Assembly: GCF_018130615.1 (NCBI RefSeq)
Contig: NZ_JAFCKB010000004.1
Span: forward strand, 372,001 to 436,000
Length of the DNA stretch: 64,000 bases
Source: Bradyrhizobium manausense
GTDB taxonomy: Bacteria; Pseudomonadota; Alphaproteobacteria; Rhizobiales; Xanthobacteraceae
Direction: 5' to 3'
Shown one piece after another: positions 56,423-64,000 of this stretch (position 1 is its first letter; each line of letters starts with the position of its first letter). Below the pieces are notes generated by a model that ran no database searches, was not told the origin of the DNA, and worked only from the letters and a program-made list of their open reading frames with translations. The translations under genes and the position numbers were made by a program.

Positions 56423-56441
56423 ATCTTGACGATGTAAAGAT
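56423..56441. promoter_or_regulatory. TetR operator, site 2
   Basis: ATCTTGACGATGTAAAGAT, 53 bp downstream of site 1 and directly before the ribosome-binding site GGGAGGG of the carotenoid oxygenase gene. It would overlap the transcription start of the promoter at 56394-56422. Confidence 0.78.
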
Positions 56442-56456
56442 AGGGAGGGATGCGCC

Positions 56457-57854
56457 GTGCAGCAGGATGCGACCGCCGAGCGCCGCAACAATATCGCGCC
56501 GATTCCGTTCGAGGCGGACGCGCCCTTCCTGAAGATCATCGGCGAATTGCCACGCGAGCTGAACGGCACGCTCTATCGCAACGGCCCCAATCCGCAGTTC
56601 GAATCCGCCGGCGCCCACTGGTTCGTCGGCGACGGCATGCTGCACGCCTTTCATCTCGAAGAGGGCCGCGCCTCCTATCGCAATCGCTGGGTCCGCACGC
56701 CGAAATGGCTCGCCGAGCACGATGCCGGCCGCGCGCTGTTCAGTGGCTTCGGCCGCAAGCTGCCAGATGCGCCGCAAAACCTCACCGACGGCGGCGTTGC
56801 CAACACCAACATCATCTTCCATGGCGGCAAGCTGCTCGCGCTGGAAGAAGCGCATCTGCCGACTGAGATCGAGCCGGGCACGCTGGCAACGCGCGGCTAC
56901 CACAATTATCAGGGCCGCGTCGCCGGCAGTTTCACCGCGCATCCGAAGATCGATCCCGTGACGGGCGAGCTCGTATTCTTTGGCTACAATGCGGCGGGAC
57001 CGCTTACATCAGCCCTCTCTTACGGGTCGATCGACGCGTCCGGAAAAGCCACACGCTTCGAGCGTTTCGAAGCGCCCTATGCCAGCATGGTGCACGACTT
57101 CATCGTCACCGAAAATCACGTGCTGTTTCCAATTCTGCCCCTCACTGGCAGCATGGAGCGCGCGATGAGCGGTAAGCCGCCCTATGCCTGGGAGCCGGAG
57201 AAAGGCGCCTATGTCGGCGTGATGAAGCGCAACGGCACGGCGAGGGACATCGTCTGGTTCCGTGGCGAAGCCTGCTACGTCTTCCACATCATGAATGCGT
57301 GGGAGGACGGTGGCCGCATCGTCGCCGACGTCATGCAGTTCGAGCAGGCCCCGCTGTTTCCGCATCCCGACGGGCGGCCGACGGATCCGGAGAAGTCGCG
57401 TGCCCGCTATTGCCGCTGGAGCTTCGACCTCTCGGGCAATACCGACCGCTTCCAGCAGACTTATCTCGACGATCTCACCGGTGAATTCCCGCGCATCGAC
57501 GATCGCCGCGCCGGGTTGAAGAGCCGTCACGGCTGGTACGCCTGCGCCAATCCACGGTTGCCGATGTTCGGCGCGCTGTCCGGCATCGTCCATGTCGACG
57601 GCGCAGGAAAGCGGCTCGGCCAGTATCTGTTGCCGGCCGGTGATACCATCTCAGAGCCCGTCTTCGTCGAGCGATCGAACGATGCGCCCGAGGGCGACGG
57701 CTGGCTGCTGGCGGTGGTCTGGCGCGCGCGGGAGAACCGTAGCGACCTCGCTGTGTTCAACGCCACCGACATCGAGGCCGGCCCCGCCGCGCTGGTGCAA
57801 CTCGGCCATCGCGTGCCCGACGGCTTTCACGGCAATTGGGTAGGCGCGCAGTAG
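56457..57854 (+). CDS. Carotenoid oxygenase (cleavage dioxygenase family)
   Basis: Non-heme Fe(II) dioxygenase of the carotenoid/stilbene cleavage family, 465 residues. The four Fe-binding His are visible: His162 (TAHPKIDP), His213 (MVHDFIVTENH), His277 (VFHIMNAWED) and the late GFHGNW. The N-terminal LNGTLYRNGPNPQFE is diagnostic. The substrate may be a carotenoid, apocarotenoid or lignin-derived stilbene. The start is GTG with GGGAGGG eight bases upstream. It is the first gene under the TetR-bound promoter. Confidence 0.92.
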   Translation: MQQDATAERRNNIAPIPFEADAPFLKIIGELPRELNGTLYRNGPNPQFESAGAHWFVGDGMLHAFHLEEGRASYRNRWVRTPKWLAEHDAGRALFSGFGRKLPDAPQNLTDGGVANTNIIFHGGKLLALEEAHLPTEIEPGTLATRGYHNYQGRVAGSFTAHPKIDPVTGELVFFGYNAAGPLTSALSYGSIDASGKATRFERFEAPYASMVHDFIVTENHVLFPILPLTGSMERAMSGKPPYAWEPEKGAYVGVMKRNGTARDIVWFRGEACYVFHIMNAWEDGGRIVADVMQFEQAPLFPHPDGRPTDPEKSRARYCRWSFDLSGNTDRFQQTYLDDLTGEFPRIDDRRAGLKSRHGWYACANPRLPMFGALSGIVHVDGAGKRLGQYLLPAGDTISEPVFVERSNDAPEGDGWLLAVVWRARENRSDLAVFNATDIEAGPAALVQLGHRVPDGFHGNWVGAQ

Positions 57855-57858
57855 CGCC

Positions 57859-57976
57859 CCATTCCCGGGCACGCGAAGCGTGAACTGCGATGCGCAATTG
57901 CGCGCTTGAGAATCCATTTCGCCACAGAAGTTGCCGCCCGATGGATTCCGGGCTCGACGCGTCGCCCCGGAATGAC
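57859..57976. repeat. Palindromic intergenic repeat after the carotenoid oxygenase
   Basis: An imperfect inverted repeat with outer arms ATTCCCGGGC and GCCCCGGAATGAC and inner pieces (GATGGATTCCGGGC). It fills most of the 140-bp gap to the MAPEG gene. The type is a common bradyrhizobial dispersed repeat. Confidence 0.6.
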
Positions 57977-57994
57977 GAATAGAGGAGGCCTCGC

Positions 57995-58477
57995 ATGCAC
58001 GTCCCCACGATCACGGCCAACTATCTCGCCGTCCTCGCTCTGATCTACGCCGCGCTCGCGCTGCAAGTCGTTCGGTTGCGGCGGAGCAGCGGCGCTCCGT
58101 TCGACGACGGCGGCGATGCGAGCCTGCGCAGCGCGATCCGCGCCCATGGCAATTTCATGGAGTACGTCCCCATTATCGCGCTGATGGTCGCAATGCTTGA
58201 AATGTCGGGCGCATCGCCCTTGCGCATTCACCTGCTGATGGGCGCGCTGGTGCTGTCGCGGCTGCTGCATCCGCTCGGCATGTACGCGGTACCCGGCTCG
58301 CTCAAATTCACGATCTGCCGCGCCGGCAGCATCTTCCTGACCGTCGGCCTTCTGGTCTACTCCGCGCTGACCATCCTGTCGCGCCTGCCCTGGGCCGCAT
58401 TCGCCGACGAGGTATCAGATCAAGCCATTGCAACAATTGAGTTTTTACAAGTCATTCATATCATTTTGACACTGTAA
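57995..58477 (+). CDS. MAPEG-family membrane protein
   Basis: Membrane protein related to glutathione transferases (MAPEG), 160 residues with four helices. LRSAIRAHGNFMEYVPIIAL is the family motif (E-x2-N... and the RAHxNFxEYxP core), and HLLMGALVLSRLLHPLGMYA the next helix. The protein is about 25 residues longer than usual; the extra tail is encoded by DNA running into the next promoter and overlaps a TetR operator. GAGGAGG lies upstream of the ATG. Its function may be glutathione conjugation or reduction of lipid-like substrates, which would suit apocarotenoid aldehydes (inference). Confidence 0.85.
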   Translation: MHVPTITANYLAVLALIYAALALQVVRLRRSSGAPFDDGGDASLRSAIRAHGNFMEYVPIIALMVAMLEMSGASPLRIHLLMGALVLSRLLHPLGMYAVPGSLKFTICRAGSIFLTVGLLVYSALTILSRLPWAAFADEVSDQAIATIEFLQVIHIILTL

Positions 58478-58481
58478 AGAT
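58463..58481. promoter_or_regulatory. TetR operator, site 3
   Basis: ATTTTGACACTGTAAAGAT. It overlaps the stop codon of the MAPEG gene. Five bases later stands TTGACC (58487), then 17 bp, then TATCAA (58510): the same arrangement as after site 1. Confidence 0.75.
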
Positions 58482-58514
58482 TTTGCTTGACCCTGTGTCG
58501 GCCCTGAACTATCA

Positions 58515-58533
58515 ATCTTGACATTGTAAAGAT
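58515..58533. promoter_or_regulatory. TetR operator, site 4
   Basis: ATCTTGACATTGTAAAGAT, 52 bp after site 3 and 20 bp before the next start codon. It overlaps the end of the -10 element TATCAA. It is the most symmetrical of the four copies. Confidence 0.8.
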
Positions 58534-58552
58534 TGGTTCGACCGAGGCGACC

Positions 58553-59128
58553 ATGACGATCTTCCTGATCCTTGCCCCCTACGGCGTCTACACCTTCCTG
58601 ATGTTCATGACCTCGGCCACGATCAGCGTGTTCGCGGCCTCCGCGATCTGCCTTGCCACGATCGCAATCGACGTGGCCTGCGGCCGCTCGGTGAAGATCC
58701 TTGCCGCCGGCTCCGCGATCCTGTTCGCAGGCATTGGCGCCTACCTCGCTCTCCGCGACCCCACGTTGAGCACGCTCGGCGTCAAGCTTGCGGTCGATAT
58801 CGGCATCTTCATCATCTCCCTCGGCTCGATGCTCCTGCGCCGGCCCTTCACACTGCAATATGCCATCGAGGCCGTTCCGGCCGAGACCGCGGCGATGCCC
58901 GGCTTCCTCACCGCCAACTACATCATCACCAGCGCATGGACCGTGGCCGCTCTGCTGATGATGGCCGCCAACATCGTGCTGCTCTACTTCCCTGGCCTGC
59001 CGGTCTGGCTGGGCCTCGCGGTCGCCTTCGCCGCCCGCAACAGCGCGATCTATTTCACGAAGTGGTATCCCGAATATCGCCAGATCAAGTATTGTGCGCC
59101 GGCCGGCGCTCTGCCCGAAGCCCAGTGA
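58553..59128 (+). CDS. Polytopic membrane protein under TetR control
   Basis: A 191-residue membrane protein with about six hydrophobic helices (IFLILAPYGVYTFLMFM, AASAICLATIAIDVACG, LAVDIGIFIISLGSMLLRR, LTANYIITSAWTVAALLMMA, IVLLYFPGLPVWLGLAVAFA). No family recognised with confidence. It lies behind a promoter with TetR sites 3 and 4 and is 13 bp upstream of a septation-protein-like gene. It may transport or handle the lipophilic substrate or product of the oxygenase (inference). Confidence 0.75.
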   Translation: MTIFLILAPYGVYTFLMFMTSATISVFAASAICLATIAIDVACGRSVKILAAGSAILFAGIGAYLALRDPTLSTLGVKLAVDIGIFIISLGSMLLRRPFTLQYAIEAVPAETAAMPGFLTANYIITSAWTVAALLMMAANIVLLYFPGLPVWLGLAVAFAARNSAIYFTKWYPEYRQIKYCAPAGALPEAQ

Positions 59129-59141
59129 GACAGGACCGACA

Positions 59142-59696
59142 ATGAAGGACGTATTCGCCCGCCTCGCCTCCGATTTCCTGTCTGCCATCGTTTTCCTGGT
59201 GATCTATCTGGTTACCGACAACGTCATCCTCGCAACGTCGGTGGCGATTGCCGGCGCGATCGCGCAAGTGATCTACGCCCGCATCAAGCAGCGCGAGCTT
59301 GGCTACATGACCTATGCGAGCGTCGCGCTCGTCGTCGTGCTCGGTACGGTTACGCTGTTGACCAACGATCCCCGCTTCATGCTGGCCAAGCCTGCGGTCG
59401 CGCATTTTGCGATCGGCGCTATCATGCTCAAACGCGGCTGGATGCTGCGCTACATGCCGCCGATGGTGGTCGAGACCGCGCCGGAATATGTCACTGCCGC
59501 GGGCTATGCCTGGGCCGCGCTGATGTTCGTCCTCGGCGCCGGCACGATCGGGGTCGCCGCCACCGGCGATCTGAAACTGTGGGCTTTCTACATCTCGGTG
59601 GTCGCGGGCGGCGCCAAGGCGCTCGCCTTTGCCGTGCAATACCTGGTGCTTCGGCTCATCGTCACCAGCCGCCGGCGCGCCGCCGCCCGCGCCTAA
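59142..59696 (+). CDS. YciB/IspZ-like septation-family membrane protein
   Basis: A 184-residue membrane protein with five to six helices, resembling the IspZ/YciB family (FLSAIVFLVIYLVTDNVILA, ATSVAIAGAIAQVIYARIKQ, GTVTLLTNDPRFMLAKPAVA, FAIGAIMLKRGWMLRYMPPM). It is a distant paralogue rather than the housekeeping copy. The ATG at 59142 is chosen because the frame upstream overlaps the previous gene. It is the last gene of the TetR-controlled cluster. Confidence 0.7.
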   Translation: MKDVFARLASDFLSAIVFLVIYLVTDNVILATSVAIAGAIAQVIYARIKQRELGYMTYASVALVVVLGTVTLLTNDPRFMLAKPAVAHFAIGAIMLKRGWMLRYMPPMVVETAPEYVTAAGYAWAALMFVLGAGTIGVAATGDLKLWAFYISVVAGGAKALAFAVQYLVLRLIVTSRRRAAARA

Positions 59697-59729
59697 AGCG
59701 CGATATGATCGCGCCTTAGGTTGTTGTTT

Positions 59730-59778
59730 GAGCATGATCTTATCGGAAAACCGCTGCACACTTTTCCGGATCATGCTC
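59730..59778. repeat. 49-bp rhizobial palindromic repeat
   Basis: GAGCATGATCTTATCGGAAA and TTTTCCGGATCATGCTC pair around ACCGCTGCACAC. This is a very common intergenic palindrome in Bradyrhizobium and other rhizobia. It ends the cluster on the right. Confidence 0.85.
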
Positions 59779-59888
59779 GTATGCCCCGATCGACGAGTTA
59801 GGCAGTGGCTTCAAGTTGCGCTATAGGCTCGGATCAGGACTGGCTGCGGATCATCGCAGCCCGCCGGGACATTGTTCGGGAGACGCGA

Positions 59889-60185
59889 ATGGCCGTGGAC
59901 GGCAACTGGAATCTGACCATGACGACGCCGATGGGCGAACGCCAGGCGACGCTGAGCGTGAAGGCCGCGGGTGGCACGCTCACGGGCACGCAGGGGGCGG
60001 AAGGTAATACCGCCGAGATTTTTGACGGCTTGGTCAGCGGCGACAACGTCTCGTGGAAAGTCTCGATCACCAACCCGATGCCGCTGACGCTGGAATTCAC
60101 CGGCACCGTCGCCGGCGACAGCATCAACGGCGAGATGGGCATCGGCCCGATGGGCAGCTTCCCCTTCACCGGCGCGCGCGCATAA
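59889..60185 (+). CDS. Hypothetical beta-rich protein
   Basis: A 98-residue protein of repeated Thr/Gly-rich strands (GNWNLTMTTPMGERQATLSV, GTLTGTQGAEGNTAEIFDGL, LTLEFTGTVAGDSINGEMGI) that resembles a small beta-barrel often seen in amidohydrolase- or dienelactone-linked hypotheticals. No signal peptide is visible from this start. GGGAG lies seven bases before the ATG at 59889. Function unknown. Confidence 0.65.
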   Translation: MAVDGNWNLTMTTPMGERQATLSVKAAGGTLTGTQGAEGNTAEIFDGLVSGDNVSWKVSITNPMPLTLEFTGTVAGDSINGEMGIGPMGSFPFTGARA

Positions 60186-60200
60186 GGTCGCGCGGCATCC

Positions 60201-61121
60201 ATGCGTGCGCTCCGTCTCATTGCGGCAACGATCCTGTGTGTCGCAACACAAGCGCCGCGCGCGGATGACACCGAACCGGCGTGGCGCGCAAGCGCGCTCG
60301 CCATGGTGCCGGCTGGCTACGTTGCCGGCACGGCCTACCGGACCGAGGGTGCGACCGGCTATCTCGCCGTCTATCCCGCGACATCGAACGATCCGAAGAC
60401 GCCCGCAAGCGTGTTCACTGCGCGTCAGGCCCTCGTCGTTGCGCTGACGCCGGATGCGACCCGTGCTGTCTCGGCCGAGTTGAGGCCGCGCACCGAGCCC
60501 GATCCGGAGGGTGATGAAACCGATTTCGCGAAACTGCACGCCGACCTCGCCGCCAAGCGTGCAACGCTGCCCGAAGGGACCGAGCCCTGCGATCTCGGCG
60601 CCTGGTCGATCGACAAGGATCCAAACGGCCTCAACGTGCGCGCCGAGCCCTCGGTCAAGGCGCGCGTGCTCGGCACGCTGCCGCCGCCCTACAAGCTCAG
60701 GCTTGGCGGCGCCGAGAACACGCCCGATGGCGGCTGGCTCACCGAATTCCGCATCATCGGCTTCAAGGACGGCTGGTTTCTGATCGAAGGTGCGAAGCCC
60801 CCGGGCAAGGACTACGAGGACGAGAAGAGATATCCGCGCGGCGCGCCAAAGCCGTATGCGGGACGCGGCTGGGTCGCCTCCAACAAGGTCGGCGCGTCTT
60901 ACGCCAACGGCGCGACGCGCATGGGCGGCCTGTTTCAGGCGCCTTTCGTCGATGCCGGGTGGATGCCCGCCCAGCGCGAGCTCGGCGGCCCGATCGACAC
61001 CGATGGCGGGCCGAAGCGCATCTTCGCATGCAGCGGCGTCTGGGGCCTCGTCGAGAGTAAGGACAACGTCCGCGGCTGGTGGCGCTCGCTGTGCTCCAAC
61101 CAGGTCACGAATTGCAGCTAG
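60201..61121 (+). CDS. Exported SH3b-domain protein
   Basis: A 306-residue protein with a signal peptide (MRALRLIAATILCVATQAPR) and a bacterial SH3 domain at about residues 140-240 (GLNVRAEPSVKARVLGTLPP, then GRGWVASNKVGAS). Bacterial SH3 domains bind cell wall or host surfaces. The C-terminal region has a Cys-containing FACSGVWGLVES and WWRSLCSNQV. Function unknown; it is probably periplasmic. It begins 15 bp after the previous gene. Confidence 0.75.
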   Translation: MRALRLIAATILCVATQAPRADDTEPAWRASALAMVPAGYVAGTAYRTEGATGYLAVYPATSNDPKTPASVFTARQALVVALTPDATRAVSAELRPRTEPDPEGDETDFAKLHADLAAKRATLPEGTEPCDLGAWSIDKDPNGLNVRAEPSVKARVLGTLPPPYKLRLGGAENTPDGGWLTEFRIIGFKDGWFLIEGAKPPGKDYEDEKRYPRGAPKPYAGRGWVASNKVGASYANGATRMGGLFQAPFVDAGWMPAQRELGGPIDTDGGPKRIFACSGVWGLVESKDNVRGWWRSLCSNQVTNCS

Positions 61122-61159
61122 AAGCGGCACGGCACTTAGGGCACCAACGCCTTCCGTCT

Positions 61160-61240
61160 TCATGTCCGGGCTTGTCCCGGCCATCCACGTCTTTCAGTGC
61201 ACCAAGAACGTGGATGCCCGGGACAAGCCCCGGGCATGAC
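61160..61240. repeat. 81-bp palindromic repeat, second copy
   Basis: Same family as 25301-25383: TCATGTCCGGGCTTGTCCCGG with GGGACAAGCCCCGGGCATGAC and inner arms ATCCACGT/ACGTGGAT. It lies between convergent genes. Confidence 0.85.
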
Positions 61241-61294
61241 GATCGTTCGTAAGGCGCATTCACAATCACTCGCGCGCGAACGCGGCCGAGGCAG

Positions 61295-62965
<1,671 letters not shown>

Positions 62966-63208
62966 GGGGCGATCTCGGGTTTTGGAGCCCTTGCGGGCCT
63001 CTAAGCATAGAAGCGTTCTAAGCTTTTTTGCCACAAAGGGAAGGCGTTCTGGCGCGGCCGGGGCATCCGGATTTGGCGCCGCGGCGGCCATTTTGCGGCC
63101 CCTCCTTGATCAGCGGGTGGTCGCGGCTGCGCTCATCAAGCCCGATGGCACCCCTTGCGCTTCGCGCGTCGCGACGGTTGAATGCGCGCCCTCAAGGGGC
63201 TTTTCATT

Positions 63209-63688
63209 ATGATTTCCAGACTGCACGTCCGCGGCGCGATTGTTGTCGCCGCAGCAATCATCGGCCTTGTGACCCTCGCCGCGCCGGCGCGTGCCGACCA
63301 GTGCGACGACATCGCAAAGCAGCTCGCCGGCGGCATCGACGGGCTGAAGGTCAACTTCAAGGCCGCCAACATCATCTACCTCACCCACCCCGCGGCGAAG
63401 GAGCTGTCGCTCGGCTGCCGCGCCCAGGGACAGGCCTATTCCAACGAGCTCTATGCCAAGGGCGACCGCAAGCCGACGCCGCAGTTCTACGATCTGGTGG
63501 CGTCCGCGGCGGCGATCATCTTCACGGTGACGAAGGACGACACCACGACCGGCGCGACGCGCTGCCTGAAGCGCATGGGCCTCTTGCGCGGCGACAAGGT
63601 CACGATGCGCTACAAGCGCCTCAACATGGAATGCACGCGCACAAAGACGGACGCTGCGATCGCAATCACGCGGCCGAAGGACGAGTAG
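63209..63688 (+). CDS. Exported hypothetical protein
   Basis: A 159-residue protein with a signal peptide (MISRLHVRGAIVVAAAIIGL, ARA cleavage) and three to four Cys in the mature part (DQCDDIAKQL, LGCRAQGQ, TRCLKRMG, MECTRTK), likely two disulfides. The type is common in Bradyrhizobium. AAGGGG lies nine bases before the ATG. Function unknown; probably periplasmic. Confidence 0.7.
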   Translation: MISRLHVRGAIVVAAAIIGLVTLAAPARADQCDDIAKQLAGGIDGLKVNFKAANIIYLTHPAAKELSLGCRAQGQAYSNELYAKGDRKPTPQFYDLVASAAAIIFTVTKDDTTTGATRCLKRMGLLRGDKVTMRYKRLNMECTRTKTDAAIAITRPKDE

Positions 63689-63748
63689 GCACAGCGCTTT
63701 CTCTACGGGCGCGGCGTGCGCGCCTCGGCACCTCGCTACCACGCACCC

Positions 63749-63826
63749 GTCATTGCAAGCGAAGCGACGCAATCCAGAATCCTTCCGCTGAGAGATTCTG
63801 GATTGCTTCGTCGCAAGAGCAATGAC
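63749..63826. repeat. 78-bp palindromic repeat
   Basis: Outer arms GTCATTGC and GCAATGAC with long inner arms (GCGACGCAATCCAGAATC and GATTCTGGATTGCTTCGTCGC). It is one of the commonest dispersed palindromes of Bradyrhizobium. Confidence 0.85.
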
Positions 63827-63981
63827 GAGGAGAGGCGATCGCCGCCCTCGACGGCGCAATGTCAGGCGAGAAGAACGCCTCCCTCACCGCACCTGATCCT
63901 TCGCATTTTAACGATTGCCTTGAAGGAAATTTCGCTCCTCGCGGCGCAGGGTCAATTGTTTCCATATGTGAGGATTTGTGG

Positions 63982-64000
63982 ATGAGCGTTTCTACCGTTG
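63982..64000 (+). CDS. Start of a gene cut by the window edge
   Basis: ATGAGCGTTTCTACCGTTG reads MSVSTV and is preceded by GAGGATTTGTGG, a fair ribosome-binding site. Only six codons are visible, so it cannot be identified and may be spurious. Confidence 0.3.

Overview
The window is high-GC chromosomal DNA of an alphaproteobacterium. It most resembles Bradyrhizobium or a close Bradyrhizobiaceae relative. The signs are the recA/alaS/gcvTHP/icd neighbourhood, an F1-ATPase zeta (DUF1476) inhibitor, a GTTC-N7-GTTC LexA box at recA, a Mesorhizobium MlotiK1-like channel, MddA, many small exported Bradyrhizobium-type proteins, and several palindromic intergenic repeat families. The genus call is inference from remembered family sequences; no database was searched.

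Layout. 1-2864: TRAP transporter (binding protein plus fused QM permease). 2908-8976: a Bug-family binding protein, purQ, corA on the opposite strand, purS, purC, ATPase zeta and purB. 9208-13962: cyanase, then a DNA-binding/BTAD/alpha-beta-hydrolase fusion regulator divergent from an operon of mddA (methanethiol S-methyltransferase), a quinone oxidoreductase and a hotdog-like protein. 14111-20603: TrmJ fused to DUF559, a membrane-anchored hydrolase, icd, a DUF3455 protein and a cyclic-nucleotide-gated K+ channel. 20609-28282: alaS, a tandem glycine riboswitch and gcvT-gcvH-gcvP.

28283-36400 is accessory DNA on both sides of recA. It holds three decayed C-terminal pieces of an IS1-like transposase, many IS-end-like repeats, a ribbon-helix-helix regulator with a palindromic operator, a Panacea (SocA/DUF4065) antitoxin overlapping a membrane-protein gene, and several orphan small genes that end in related terminators. 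36405-42527 is rich in small genes: exported Cys-rich and DPW-motif proteins, a mini-lipoprotein, a 29-residue membrane peptide, a PaaI-type thioesterase, an HdeA-like protein and a PilZ protein.

42603-51167 looks like a reactive-sulfur/redox locus: an ArsR regulator with the two BigR/SqrR-type cysteines, an RND efflux pair and an AhpD-like protein on one strand, and SQR, TrxC, a DUF2892 protein and CcoG on the other. 51323-55437: a GNAT protein, a DsbA-like oxidoreductase, an XRE/MmyB regulator with a perfect inverted-repeat operator, and a SET-domain protein. 55628-59696 is a self-contained TetR regulon: tetR, carotenoid oxygenase, a MAPEG protein and two polytopic membrane proteins, with four copies of one 19-bp operator arranged as two pairs over matching promoters. 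59889-64000: small exported proteins, class I fumarase and a gene beginning at the right edge.

The best candidates for something undescribed are the TetR/carotenoid-oxygenase regulon, the Panacea/membrane-protein pair, the BTAD-hydrolase regulator beside mddA, and the TrmJ-DUF559 fusion.
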